Shown here one piece after another: positions 26,189 through 35,248 of a DNA stretch of 64,000 bases (position 1 is the stretch's first letter; each line of letters starts with the position of its first letter). Source of the stretch: Corynebacterium minutissimum (lineage in GTDB: Bacteria > Actinomycetota > Actinomycetes > Mycobacteriales > Mycobacteriaceae). The stretch lies in contig NZ_JSEF01000008.1 in NCBI RefSeq assembly GCF_000805675.1, forward strand, positions 36,820 through 100,819. The letters are read 5' to 3'. A model generated the notes under the pieces. That model made no database searches. It was not told the DNA's origin and saw only the letters and a list, made by a program, of their open reading frames with translations. A program made the translations under genes and the position numbers.

Positions 26189-26854
26189 TTACTTCCCGCG
26201 CGAATGGATCTCGTTCTGTGCCTTGGGCATTCCTTCGGCCACGATGAGGCGTGCGGCTTCCGCAGCGGTGGCGATAGAGCTATCGAAGGCAGGGGAGGCG
26301 TCGACAGGCGCGAGTACCCAATCCGGAATCGAGCCACCTTTGGGCGGGCGGCCAATGCCTACGCGCACACGCAGATAATCACGGGTTCCTAGGCGCTCAG
26401 TCAGCGACTTCAAGCCGTTGTGTCCATTCTCATTGCCGCCCTTCTTGATACGCACGCTGCCGGCGGGCAAATCGAGCTCATCGTGGATGACAATAATGCG
26501 CTCCGCCGGCACTCCGAGGCGTGCAGCCAGGGGCGCAATCGGATCCCCGGAAAGATTCATGTACGTGTGCGAGCGCACGGCCAGCACCTGCGTGCCGTCC
26601 ACGTCAACGGGCGCGGCGCTGAGCTTGTGTCCCGTGACCGGCTCAAGGACATCGCCTCCCTCAGCAAGGAGATCATCCACAGCCATGTAGCCCACATTGT
26701 GGCGAGTCGCCGCATACTTCGCGCCGGGATTGCCCAAGCCCACGATGAGCCATTCAGCGTCGAGCGCAGCCGGGTCCAGCCCAGCAACCGGCTGCGGCGA
26801 CGGTGTATCGCTGTTGCCGAAAAGGCGGGCAAAGAAGTCACGGATGGAGGGCAC
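26189..26854 (-). CDS. pth: Peptidyl-tRNA hydrolase (longer paralogue)
   Basis: The enzyme has 221 residues and releases tRNA from dropped-off peptidyl-tRNA. The family blocks are GLGNPGAKYAATRHNVG (39-55, catalytic His52), SHTYMNLSG (N100), IHDELDLPAG (D125) and NENGHNGLKS (141-150). A 30-residue N-terminal extension (MPSIRDFFARLFGNSD and a Pro-rich linker) precedes the canonical start and is absent from the second Pth in this window at 36130-36669. The GTG start has GGGAG upstream. It is divergent from the nitronate monooxygenase gene. Which paralogue carries the essential activity is not visible. Confidence 0.92.
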   Translation of the reverse strand: MPSIRDFFARLFGNSDTPSPQPVAGLDPAALDAEWLIVGLGNPGAKYAATRHNVGYMAVDDLLAEGGDVLEPVTGHKLSAAPVDVDGTQVLAVRSHTYMNLSGDPIAPLAARLGVPAERIIVIHDELDLPAGSVRIKKGGNENGHNGLKSLTERLGTRDYLRVRVGIGRPPKGGSIPDWVLAPVDASPAFDSSIATAAEAARLIVAEGMPKAQNEIHSRGK

Positions 26855-26891
26855 AACTACTCCCTTCTGGGAAGTTCTTTATTCTGGGGCC

Positions 26892-27875
26892 ATGAGTAAG
26901 CTTCTTGAGACTATCACTTGCCCGGTTTTATCTGCCCCGATGGCCGGTGGGCCCACCACACCGGCTCTGGTTCGCGCGGCCGCAGCCGCGGGTTCTTTTA
27001 GTGCATTAGGGCTGGGCAGTGCGTCCGTTAAAGCTGCGCAGGAGGCCATTGATGCCTGCGCTGGCACGTGCTTTGGTGTCAACCTCTTTACCCCACAGCG
27101 CGAGCTTACCGCCACTGAACGGGCTGCGGCGGAATCCCTGGCGGCGGAGGAGGACGCCGTGCTTGACGACGTCCCCCTGACCTTCGGGTGGCACGAGAAA
27201 TTCACCGCCGCGCTGGACGGTGGGGCAGCGGTGCTGTGGTCTATGTTCGGCACCTTCAGCGACGAGGAAGTGCAGCGCATCCACGCAGTCGGCGCGGAAG
27301 CGTGGACCACGGTGACCACTCCGGAAGAATCCCTCGTTGCTGCCAGTCGGGGCGTCGACGTGCTGTGCGTGCAGGGCCCGGAAGCCGGTGGGCACCGCGG
27401 CACGTGGGACCCAGCTGCTGAACCAGATCAGCGCCCGCTGGCGGAACTTGTCGGCGCCGTCCACCAGGTCACCGACCTTCCGCTTATCGCCGCCGGAGGA
27501 GTGCGCACCGCTGCGGATGTTGCTGAAGCCCTCTCCTGGCCTGGTGTGGCTGCGGTCAGCTGCGGCTCGGCTTTCCTACTGAGCGAGGAAGCAGGTACGA
27601 GCGAGCATAACCGCGCATTGCTTCGGCGCGGTGGGCCCACCGTGACCACAAGAGCTTTCTCCGGGCGTTATGCCCGGGGACTCGCAACGGAGTACACCCG
27701 GACTCACCCCGACCTGCCCTTGGTGTATCCCTATCTCAACGCGTTGTTGAAGCCGCGCCGCGCCCGCCATGACGCGGAGGTTGGGTACTGTCTCGTCGGC
27801 ACCGACGTGGAGAAACTGAGCGGGGGTAGTGTGGCACAGATCCTCGCGCAACTATGCCCAAACGGGCATCTTTAA
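26892..27875 (+). CDS. Nitronate monooxygenase-family flavoprotein
   Basis: The 327-residue FMN-dependent TIM barrel is related to 2-nitropropane dioxygenase. CPVLSAPMAGGPTTPALV is the N-terminal FMN signature, with QGPEAGGHRGTWD, then PLIAAGGVRTAADV and the phosphate-binding GVAAVSCGSAFL. The family oxidises alkyl nitronates such as propionate-3-nitronate, or acts on enoyl-ACP in FabK-like members. The start at 26892 lies 6 nt after TATTCT (likely leaderless). The frame continues upstream inside the divergent pth gene but without a domain. Confidence 0.88.
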   Translation: MSKLLETITCPVLSAPMAGGPTTPALVRAAAAAGSFSALGLGSASVKAAQEAIDACAGTCFGVNLFTPQRELTATERAAAESLAAEEDAVLDDVPLTFGWHEKFTAALDGGAAVLWSMFGTFSDEEVQRIHAVGAEAWTTVTTPEESLVAASRGVDVLCVQGPEAGGHRGTWDPAAEPDQRPLAELVGAVHQVTDLPLIAAGGVRTAADVAEALSWPGVAAVSCGSAFLLSEEAGTSEHNRALLRRGGPTVTTRAFSGRYARGLATEYTRTHPDLPLVYPYLNALLKPRRARHDAEVGYCLVGTDVEKLSGGSVAQILAQLCPNGHL

Positions 27876-27940
27876 CAGTTAATATTTACGGTTGGACAGA
27901 GAAATACACCCCTCTTTGAGAAGTAAAGGATACAGAGCAC

Positions 27941-29395
27941 GTGACTGCAAACGCGCACATTGGGCACGAGGACTGGAACGAACGTCTGGAGCTGGCCCAG
28001 GAGATGATCCCGCTCATCCACCAGCTGCACCGCAATAACAACGTCGTGACCTCCATTTACGGCCGCATGCTTATCGGCGTGACCGATATTGACATCATCA
28101 AGGCTCACCGTTACGCCCGCCGCATTGCTGAGCGTGAGCTCTCCACTGCTGAGACTCTGCCCATCCTCAAGGAACTGTGCACGATGAACCTGGGCACCGC
28201 CTCCATTGACCTGGGCCGCCTGGTCATGGGCTTTGAGGAGTCCGGCTCCGATAATCTGCGTAACTACCTCGAGGAGACTCTGGTAGACCTCGTCGGTGCC
28301 GGCGTGGACAAGGAATCCACTGACGTCGTGCTCTACGGCTTCGGCCGCATTGGCCGCCTGCTGGCCCGCATCCTCATCGCCCGCGAAGCTGCCTACGGCG
28401 GCGTGCGCCTACGCGCCATCGTTGTTCGCAAGAAGGGCGACATTGACATTCTCAAGCGCGCCTCCCTCCTGCGCCGCGATTCGGTCCACGGTGCCTTCAA
28501 CGGCTCCATTGCTGTGGATGAGGAGAATGAGGTCATCTGGGCCAACGGCACCAAGATTCAGATGATTTACGCCAACAACCCGGCGGAGATCGATTACACC
28601 CAGTACGGCATCGACAACGCTATCGTCGTCGACAACACCGGAGTCTGGCGTGACCGCGACGGCCTATCCCAGCACCTGCAGTCCAAGGGCGTGGCCCGCG
28701 TGCTGCTTACTGCCCCGGGCAAAGGTGACCTCAAGAACATCGTGTACGGCATCAACCAGAGCGACATTGAAGAGTCTGACCAGATTCTCTCCGCCGCATC
28801 CTGCACCACCAATGGCATCACCCCGGTTCTTAAGGTCATCAATGACCGTTACGGTGTGGTCCACGGTCACGTGGAAACCGCGCACTCCTTTACCAATGAC
28901 CAGAACCTCATCGACAACTTCCACAAGGGTGATCGCCGCGGCCGTGCAGCCGGCCTGAACATGGTCCTCACCGAAACTGGTGCGGCCAAGGCCGTGTCCA
29001 AGGCCCTTCCGGAGTTCGAGGGCAAGCTCACCGGCAACGCCATCCGCGTTCCTACCCCGGACGTGTCCATGGCTGTGCTCAACCTGGAGCTGGAGAAGGA
29101 AGTAGACCGCGACGAGGTCAACGATTTCCTGCGCAATGTTTCTCTGCACTCTGACTTGCGCCAGCAGATTTCCTACATTGCTTCCCCTGAGGTTGTGTCC
29201 TCCGACTTCGTCGGCTCTACCCACGCTGGTGTCGTTGATGGTCTGGCGACCATTGCCTCCGGCAAGCACCTCGTGCTCTACGTCTGGTACGACAACGAGT
29301 TCGGCTACTCCAACCAGGTCATCCGCATCGTAGAGGACATCGCCGGCGCTCGCCCGGTGGTGTACCCGAAGCGCGTTGACGTCTCTGAGCTCTAA
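27941..29395 (+). CDS. gapB: Glyceraldehyde-3-phosphate dehydrogenase, long GapB-type
   Basis: The protein has 484 residues, about 140 longer than classical GAPDH because of a helical N-terminal extension (residues 1-125) typical of the corynebacterial second GAPDH (GapB/GapX). The Rossmann loop is GFGRIG at 133-138, the catalytic Cys288 lies in SAASCTTNGITPV, and the C-terminal VWYDNEFGYSNQV block is intact. The C. glutamicum enzyme serves gluconeogenesis and can use NADP (known for the family). The start is GTG with AAAGGA upstream. A strong hairpin terminator follows. Confidence 0.93.
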   Translation: MTANAHIGHEDWNERLELAQEMIPLIHQLHRNNNVVTSIYGRMLIGVTDIDIIKAHRYARRIAERELSTAETLPILKELCTMNLGTASIDLGRLVMGFEESGSDNLRNYLEETLVDLVGAGVDKESTDVVLYGFGRIGRLLARILIAREAAYGGVRLRAIVVRKKGDIDILKRASLLRRDSVHGAFNGSIAVDEENEVIWANGTKIQMIYANNPAEIDYTQYGIDNAIVVDNTGVWRDRDGLSQHLQSKGVARVLLTAPGKGDLKNIVYGINQSDIEESDQILSAASCTTNGITPVLKVINDRYGVVHGHVETAHSFTNDQNLIDNFHKGDRRGRAAGLNMVLTETGAAKAVSKALPEFEGKLTGNAIRVPTPDVSMAVLNLELEKEVDRDEVNDFLRNVSLHSDLRQQISYIASPEVVSSDFVGSTHAGVVDGLATIASGKHLVLYVWYDNEFGYSNQVIRIVEDIAGARPVVYPKRVDVSEL

Positions 29396-29408
29396 GCTCT
29401 AGAACACG

Positions 29409-29442
29409 AACACCGCCCGCGCTGCATGGCGTGGGCGGTGTT
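29409..29442. terminator. Terminator between gapB and the ABC permease gene
   Basis: AACACCGCCC (29409-29418) pairs with GGGCGGTGTT (29433-29442), a 10-bp stem with a 14-nt loop, then TTCGCTGTTTT. The two flanking genes converge, so it can act in both directions. Confidence 0.8.
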
Positions 29443-29562
29443 TCGCTGTTTTAGGCTCCTGCTCGGCGTGAGCCCTAGCTTTGCCAGGATGCTTCAAGCG
29501 CGCAACTGCCCGATCTGCCAAAAGTAGGGCCTGAAAGAACCGGGCAACTTTCGTCAGATAGG

Positions 29563-31086
29563 TCAGTGCGCGCGGGGTGACAACGCACTCGTATGGAGTA
29601 GATGCCGTGCAAGCAAAACGGCAATCACACAGAGCACCGCAGTCAGGGCCACAGCGATGGCATAACGCATAGGTGAGAGCGCAATCAAGGGCCAAGCCGG
29701 GAAGGCAAGGAGCCAGAGGCCGGTTTCTGCCAAGACATCGCCGCCTAACGTGATGGAGACGATCGTGCCTACGATGGTGAGGGCGATAGCACTCACAATG
29801 CCGAGGCGAATCATCAGAATGAGTGACACAGCCGCGATGACAAAGCCCACCCCAACTGAAAGGGGGAATGCCGAAATCTGGGCAGTGACATCGCTACCTG
29901 CGAGTGCACTGGCCAGGTAAGCGGCAGCGCATACCGCCACGATGATGCACAGGAACCAGAGGAGAATCCCGGATGCGCCGAACCGTGTTTCCATATGTAC
30001 CAACGGCCATGATCCAGCTACACGGGGCCAAACGAGGACCGGCAAGATACCTGTGCCGACCGGTAGCAGAAAGAAGTGAAAGAAGCCTTCGACGTAGTTA
30101 GCGGGATAAAGCAGTGCTACGAAACCGAGCGTGAAAACGCTGAGCAACAGGCAAGAGAACACCGCTGGGCTAAAAGCCGCATGGTGCAGCCCCAACAATG
30201 TGGACCACGGCGAGGACTGCGCTGCGGCACGGGAATGCTCCGTTGGTTTCCATGGTTGGGCTTCTTCCACGGTGGCATTAGTTCGCGTCACCGTAGACTG
30301 TGTGAAGGCGAAACGCAGCGGGAATACTGGCCGGTATCGACGCGGCGTGTAGACCGCGGCTAATGACCCAAGCACGGCGAGGATGACACACAATATGAGA
30401 GCTGGAAATGGACTGCTGGTCAATAGTGGGTCGTTTGGCTCAAGGGGCACCGAGTTCTGATGAATACGCAGTGCGGGCAGAAGAAGCCGTTGCGGCCATG
30501 CTGGTAGAAAGGCCCACCACCTGCCTGTTTCGACAGTGCTCGGAAGAATGCTGACAAGCTGCCACAGAACCGCTGCCACGAGTGCTAATGCGAAGCCCAG
30601 TCGACGGGTACAGGCCGCGGAAAGTCCGGCAATGCCAAGCGCGCCAAGGAAGGAGCAGAGCCCAGCTACGAGGATAAGTTCATGATTCTCGCGCCCCTGG
30701 GCAGCGACAACGAACCAGGAAACACCAAAGTTCAGAATATGGAAGACCGCAAGGCTGACAATGACGACGATAAAGCGGGCAGCATTCTCGAGACGCGGGT
30801 TGAGGTTTCTCCATTGCGTTCCGCCGCTGCGAGTGATGGTCTCGCGGCGTTCTGGAATGGCAGCGAACAGCCCAATAAGAGGGGCATACATTCCGGTAAC
30901 AAACAAGGACTGCCAAGCCAAGACGCCCGTGGCATCAGTGTGTGCTGAGGCCATTGATGAGAAAATGATTGTCATGATGACCAGCGGTAGTGCCAGCAAA
31001 GGCAACCACTGTAAGGTACTTCCGCGGCTGCGTAGTAGTTCTGCAGAAAGGTAACTCGGGCGAGGTGCTGTGGTGTGCTTAGTCAC
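29563..31086 (-). CDS. ABC transporter permease (ABC-2 type, multi-TM)
   Basis: The integral membrane protein has 507 residues and about 12 hydrophobic segments arranged as two six-helix units. It is the membrane partner of the ATPase encoded just upstream. The GTG at 31086 is chosen over the longer frame to 31170 because GGAAGGGGA precedes it and because it creates an 8-base overlap with the ATPase stop codon. The pair looks like exporters linked to lantibiotic/bacitracin immunity, and the two-component genes upstream fit such a sense-and-export module. The substrate is unknown. Confidence 0.82.
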   Translation of the reverse strand: MTKHTTAPRPSYLSAELLRSRGSTLQWLPLLALPLVIMTIIFSSMASAHTDATGVLAWQSLFVTGMYAPLIGLFAAIPERRETITRSGGTQWRNLNPRLENAARFIVVIVSLAVFHILNFGVSWFVVAAQGRENHELILVAGLCSFLGALGIAGLSAACTRRLGFALALVAAVLWQLVSILPSTVETGRWWAFLPAWPQRLLLPALRIHQNSVPLEPNDPLLTSSPFPALILCVILAVLGSLAAVYTPRRYRPVFPLRFAFTQSTVTRTNATVEEAQPWKPTEHSRAAAQSSPWSTLLGLHHAAFSPAVFSCLLLSVFTLGFVALLYPANYVEGFFHFFLLPVGTGILPVLVWPRVAGSWPLVHMETRFGASGILLWFLCIIVAVCAAAYLASALAGSDVTAQISAFPLSVGVGFVIAAVSLILMIRLGIVSAIALTIVGTIVSITLGGDVLAETGLWLLAFPAWPLIALSPMRYAIAVALTAVLCVIAVLLARHLLHTSALSPRAH

Positions 31087-31822
31087 GTGATTCCCCTTCC
31101 CGAGAGATAGATGCTTGGGAGGCACGGCTCGGTGACGTGAGCCGGAAGAATTCCTCTTCCAACTGGCCACGGGGTGCTAGCTCGTGTAGGGAACCGGAAT
31201 ATCGAATCGTGCCCTCGGCCAAGACCGTGATGTCATGTGCAAGATGCAGAACTTCACCAAGCTGGTGGGAGCTGACGATAACGGTGTGCCCAGCCGCGGC
31301 CAGTTGCTGTAGCAGCTTTCGCAATTCCATGATGCCTTGGGGATCGAGGCCATTCTGAGGCTCATCAAGGACAAGAATCTCTGGATCACCGAGGAGTGCT
31401 TGTGCCAAAGCCAAGCGTGCTTTCATACCGGTGGAAAAGGATTTCGCCTTCTTGGCGCCAACGCCGCGGAGCCCAGCGATGGAGAGGACGCGGTCAATCT
31501 CAGAGTCAGGAAGCCCCAGCAGCCGGGCATGAACACGAAGATTTGCCTCGGCGGACAGATGGCCATAAAAAGCCGGTCCGTTGACTGAAGCACCAATCTG
31601 GCGAAGCACATCGCGTGTCCATGGTTGGCCAGCCACGCTCATGGAGCCAGAGTCAGCCGGCACGAGGCCTAAAAGAATGGAAAAGAGTGTTGATTTTCCT
31701 GCCCCGTTGCGTCCGAGGAGCGCATGCACGCGGCCAGGAGTGATACGGAAAGAGAGGCCATCGAGGACTCGTTGCTGACCAAAAGTCTTCGTGATGTTCT
31801 CAAAAGAGATGTCGCAATTCAT
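31079..31822 (-). CDS. ABC transporter ATP-binding protein (BcrA/lantibiotic-immunity type)
   Basis: The 247-residue ATPase has Walker A GRNGAGKST at 37-45, ABC signature FSTGMKAR at 129-136 (TG variant, common in this exporter group), and Walker B ILVLDEP at 149-155 followed by NGLDPQG. It overlaps the permease gene by 8 bases. It lies 87 bases downstream of the response-regulator gene, with a perfect palindrome in that gap. GATACT is 7 nt before the ATG, so the ABC genes may have their own leaderless promoter under the regulator. Confidence 0.9.
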   Translation of the reverse strand: MNCDISFENITKTFGQQRVLDGLSFRITPGRVHALLGRNGAGKSTLFSILLGLVPADSGSMSVAGQPWTRDVLRQIGASVNGPAFYGHLSAEANLRVHARLLGLPDSEIDRVLSIAGLRGVGAKKAKSFSTGMKARLALAQALLGDPEILVLDEPQNGLDPQGIMELRKLLQQLAAAGHTVIVSSHQLGEVLHLAHDITVLAEGTIRYSGSLHELAPRGQLEEEFFRLTSPSRASQASISREGESRD

Positions 31823-31887
31823 AGGTTGCAGTATCGCCGGGGTGCACCATAAAGTAATCCGACTGCAAGATGGTTTTCAGCGGGGAG

Positions 31888-31909
31888 ATCTCCTACCGTG
31901 GTAGGAGAT
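31888..31909. promoter_or_regulatory. Palindrome between the response-regulator and ABC genes, candidate operator
   Basis: ATCTCCTACC (31888-31897), a 2-bp centre, then GGTAGGAGAT (31900-31909) form perfect 10-bp arms, and the last base overlaps the regulator's stop codon. The short centre and lack of a T-tract argue against a terminator. It lies 66 bases upstream of the ABC ATPase start, where a NarL/LuxR-type dimer could bind. This is inference. Confidence 0.6.
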
Positions 31910-32580
31910 TAGGCAACCCCAGCGCGTTGGGCTAAGAGAACGAGGGCCACGCGGTCGCGTGCGGCGAGCTTCGACATGAGCGCGGAGACATGTGTTTTTA
32001 CCGTGGTTTCCGCGATGACCATGTCGGAGGCTATCTCCGCATTCGTAGCACCACGGGCTAGCAATGAGAGTACTTCCATTTCGCGCCGCGTTACCAGGCT
32101 GAGTCCTTGGCGTTCCTGGGCGCTGAGGCTATCGTGCGTGAGCGCGGAGCGATAGGCCTCGAGCACAGGGCCGGTAACCTCGGCGGCCAATACCGATTCC
32201 CCCTGCGCCACATCGCGCACGGCGGTCACGAGAACCTCTGGGTCGGCATCCTTCAATAGGAAGCCGTTGGCACCAGTGGAGATGGACTGCGCTACGAGCT
32301 CTTCATCGTTAAAGGTGGTGAGCATGATGATGCGGCACTCTGGCTTTCGCTCGAGTATGGCTTGAGCCGCCGAAATGCCGTCCATGCCGGGCATGCGAAT
32401 GTCGAGGATAGCCACATCGATGTGGTGAGCGAGTGCAGATTTTACGGCTTCCGCTCCCGAGGTAGCGGTAGCCGTTACTTCGATGTCTTCTTGCGCAGTG
32501 AGGATAGTAGACAGTGCTGAGAGCAGCATTGCTTGATCATCGGCCAACAAGACGCGGATTCTAGAGCTGCTGTGCGGCAT
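31909..32580 (-). CDS. NarL/LuxR-family response regulator
   Basis: The protein has 223 residues. The receiver domain at 1-125 has the acidic pair D14/D15, phospho-acceptor D60, switch T88/T89 and K110. The C-terminal LuxR-type HTH lies at about 160-220 (SLVTRREMEVLSLLARGATN and TVKTHV). Its start overlaps the end of the histidine kinase gene by 20 bases, so the pair is translationally coupled and cognate. Probable targets are the adjacent ABC genes, whose upstream region carries a 22-bp palindrome. Confidence 0.93.
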   Translation of the reverse strand: MPHSSSRIRVLLADDQAMLLSALSTILTAQEDIEVTATATSGAEAVKSALAHHIDVAILDIRMPGMDGISAAQAILERKPECRIIMLTTFNDEELVAQSISTGANGFLLKDADPEVLVTAVRDVAQGESVLAAEVTGPVLEAYRSALTHDSLSAQERQGLSLVTRREMEVLSLLARGATNAEIASDMVIAETTVKTHVSALMSKLAARDRVALVLLAQRAGVA

Positions 32581-33766
32581 TTTTGGTGTCCTTCATGGGT
32601 ATTTGTGCGTGCAGGTTAAAGACATGAGCATCGCCGGAATAGTCGAGGCGACCGCCAAGGGAACGAGCACGTTCTCCTATCCCCACTAGGCCTACGCCGC
32701 TGCCCGAAACGTTGCTCGGTGAGGGGTGTTGATTGGTGGAGGTGAGGGTGAGCGAGGGGGCGTCGTCAAGCGCAAGCTCAACCGTGACATGCGTGCCGAC
32801 GCCCTGATGGCGCAGGGCATTCGTCAATCCCTCCGTGATGATGCGCACCAGTGCCATCTGAACCAACGACGGTACGGCAAATGAAGCGGGGAGGTTTGCA
32901 TCGATCTTCAGCCCTGCAACGCGGAAGCCTTCGAGGATTCCCTCGATGTGCTCGAGTTGTTGAGCAGGCTCCAGCGACGTGGGACCAGGCGAGCGTAAAG
33001 CAGCGACAATTCCCCGAACCTCGCCCAATGCGGAATCTGCGTTCTCCCGGATTGACAGAAGTGCGTCCTCAGCCGCGCCGGAATCCGATGTCGCTGCAAC
33101 GATGCCCGCATTAGCCTGAACCTTAATCAGGGTGAGGGAATGGGCGAGGACATCGTGTAGCTCCCGTGCAATGAGGAGGCGTTCTTCTTCTTGTGCCTGG
33201 TGGAAGCGCTCGCGGGCCAGTGTCTCTCGTTGGCGATCACGGTCGAAATAGCGGGCAGCAATGAAGTATGTGCTTCCCAGTACCGCCCAGTGAGTCACAA
33301 CCATAGCGAGGAAGTGGGTGTCCACCTCATAGCGGAGAAGATAGGATTCAACATCGATCCGCCACATGAAGGGGGAGATGAAGGTTCCGAGCGCGGTGAT
33401 GAGGAGGATCGCCCGAGGAAGTAGCCTGTGGTTTATGTACCGCGAGGTGGTGTACACGGCCATCGGGGCGGTCAACGCCCAAGGCGGCAAGCCGCTATTA
33501 GCAGGAAGCTGGCTCATCCACGTGACTGCCCAGGCTGAAAGAAGAACTAAAAAGCCTGCCGCACTTAGGACTGGCTTCGAGCGCCACACGAGGAAGAACG
33601 GTATGAACAGCAGGGACAAGAGAGCTTCGATAACCTCTACTGTTCCGGCGGAGGAAGCCGCCAAGGCACAATAAAAGGCCGCTACGAGCCCCGCGACTCC
33701 TGAGAGTAGTGCGTCCCCCAAACGCACCGAGGTCAGGAAGGCGCGCGCGGTGCGGGAAAAGCTCAT
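32561..33766 (-). CDS. Sensor histidine kinase (HisKA_3 / NarX-DesK type)
   Basis: The protein has 401 residues. Five or six TM helices fill residues 20-175 with almost no extracytoplasmic loop, as in intramembrane or DesK-type sensors. DHp motif ELHDVLAHSLTLIK carries the phospho-acceptor H204, and a HATPase domain follows with GLTNALRHQG and GVGLVGIGERA. The sensor probably detects a membrane-located signal such as an antimicrobial compound or envelope stress; this is inferred from topology and the ABC neighbours. TACCAT sits 8 nt before the ATG (likely leaderless). Confidence 0.92.
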   Translation of the reverse strand: MSFSRTARAFLTSVRLGDALLSGVAGLVAAFYCALAASSAGTVEVIEALLSLLFIPFFLVWRSKPVLSAAGFLVLLSAWAVTWMSQLPANSGLPPWALTAPMAVYTTSRYINHRLLPRAILLITALGTFISPFMWRIDVESYLLRYEVDTHFLAMVVTHWAVLGSTYFIAARYFDRDRQRETLARERFHQAQEEERLLIARELHDVLAHSLTLIKVQANAGIVAATSDSGAAEDALLSIRENADSALGEVRGIVAALRSPGPTSLEPAQQLEHIEGILEGFRVAGLKIDANLPASFAVPSLVQMALVRIITEGLTNALRHQGVGTHVTVELALDDAPSLTLTSTNQHPSPSNVSGSGVGLVGIGERARSLGGRLDYSGDAHVFNLHAQIPMKDTKNAAQQL

Positions 33767-33796
33767 AGACGGCCATGGTAGTACATGCAGAGAGTA

Positions 33797-34693
33797 CTAC
33801 TTCTTCTTTTTGTCCTTCTTTGACTTGTTTTTCTTGCCCTGCTTCTTGCCGTCACCGTTGACCTTGGCACGCTCCAAGTCGGCAGCGACATCCGGAACGT
33901 AGGCAAAGTCGTTGCGCGGCGGGCGGACGTATTCGGCTTCGAGCTCAGGTCGGTTCGGGATCTCAGGTACGTCCTGCTCCACGTGCTGGTAGGGAACCGT
34001 CTTGAGGATGTGGTTGATCACGTTGATTCGTGAGCGCTTCTTGTCCTCAGACTCCACGGTGTACCACGGCGCGGAGGGGGTATCCGTGTGAACGAACATT
34101 TCATCCTTGGCCCGGGAGTAGTCCTCCCACCGAGTGATGGACTGCAAGTCCATGGGGGAGAGCTTCCAACGGCGCAGCGGGTCGTTGCGGCGAGACTTAA
34201 AGCGCGCGATCTGTTCTTCATCGGACACCGAGAACCAGTACTTCAGCAGGATAATGCCATCCTCGATGAGCATGTGCTCGAGCTGCGGTGCCTGGTGGAG
34301 GAAGCGCACGTACTCCTGCTGGGTGCAAAAGCCCATGACGCGTTCTACACCGGCGCGGTTGTACCAGGAACGGTCGAAGATGACGATCTCACCTGCTGTG
34401 GGCAGCTTTTCAATGTAGCGCTGGAAGTACCACTGGCCAGATTCACGGTCGGTGGGCTTGGGCAGTGCCTCAATTCGGCAGGTACGCGGATTGAGGTACT
34501 GCGTAATACGCTTGATAGCGGAGCCCTTACCAGCGGCATCGCGGCCTTCCATGATGATGACCACGCGGGCGCCGGTCTCAACCACCCATTGCTGCATTTC
34601 GACGAGCTCAGCTTGGAGGCGCTTGAGCTCGTCCTCATAAGCTTGCTTGTCGAGCTTCGGAGGTTTGGAGGGAGACTTCTTTGTTGAACTCAT
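33797..34693 (-). CDS. ppk2: Polyphosphate kinase 2 (PPK2)
   Basis: The 298-residue single-domain class I PPK2 uses polyphosphate to phosphorylate nucleoside diphosphates, preferring GDP or ADP in characterised members. Walker A is EGRDAAGKGS at 49-58, the lid block is RTCRIEALPKPTDRE, and Walker B is IVIFDRSWYNR at 103-113. A Lys-rich tail (about 280-298, almost all Lys/Ser/Asp/Gly) ends the protein and may bind polyphosphate. TATATT lies 7 nt before the start codon. An exopolyphosphatase gene is in the same window at 55225-56178 but not linked. Confidence 0.94.
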   Translation of the reverse strand: MSSTKKSPSKPPKLDKQAYEDELKRLQAELVEMQQWVVETGARVVIIMEGRDAAGKGSAIKRITQYLNPRTCRIEALPKPTDRESGQWYFQRYIEKLPTAGEIVIFDRSWYNRAGVERVMGFCTQQEYVRFLHQAPQLEHMLIEDGIILLKYWFSVSDEEQIARFKSRRNDPLRRWKLSPMDLQSITRWEDYSRAKDEMFVHTDTPSAPWYTVESEDKKRSRINVINHILKTVPYQHVEQDVPEIPNRPELEAEYVRPPRNDFAYVPDVAADLERAKVNGDGKKQGKKNKSKKDKKKK

Positions 34694-34741
34694 ACCCTCA
34701 AATATACCCTTTAGCTGGGAAAATGCCTAAACGCGGGGAGT

Positions 34742-35176
34742 TTAGTCGACCTCGTGCTCGAGCACCGCGCCAGTGGCAGCGTCGACATCGTACTCATACT
34801 CCTGGCCGTTGGACGTGAACTCAATTTCCCAGTGCGGGCCCTTGCCATTGTCACCGTCATCGAGTTCAACTTCCTTGTCCGTGACGGTGCTGGCGTCCAT
34901 ACCGGCATGGGCATAAGCGGCAGCCAAGGCATCGTCACCGGTGAGTGAATCAGCGGATTCTGCCTGCTGGTCGTCGGTCTTGTCATCACGGTCATCGTCG
35001 TCCTGCTCGACCACTGTCGTCGCCAGCGTTTCGGTGACGGTCTCCATCGGGGGAGGAGTCGTTGCAGGAGCTGGGTCTGCCTCCTTGTCTGAAGAACAGG
35101 CGACCAGTGCTGCAGATGCAGACAAGGCAATGCTGGTGGCGATGACACGGGAGAGAAGAGTCATAAAAAGGCTCAT
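34742..35176 (-). CDS. PepSY-domain lipoprotein
   Basis: The protein has 144 residues. A signal peptide with lipobox LVAC (Cys27) is followed by a Thr/Glu/Asp-rich linker (about 30-75). The single PepSY domain (about 75-144) has AAAYAHAGMDASTVTDKEVELDD and GPHWEIEFTSNGQEYEYDVDAATGAVLEHE. PepSY domains are found in inhibitors of secreted peptidases and in envelope sensors. An AAGGAT ribosome site precedes the ATG. It is on the same strand as PPK2 and FAH but separated by 48 and 72 bases. Confidence 0.88.
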   Translation of the reverse strand: MSLFMTLLSRVIATSIALSASAALVACSSDKEADPAPATTPPPMETVTETLATTVVEQDDDDRDDKTDDQQAESADSLTGDDALAAAYAHAGMDASTVTDKEVELDDGDNGKGPHWEIEFTSNGQEYEYDVDAATGAVLEHEVD

Positions 35177-35248
35177 CCTTAAGGGTCGGGGAAATATGCT
35201 TCCCTACAGTAGCGATACGTCGAGTAGCTCGCAGAATTAGTAAAAGGT

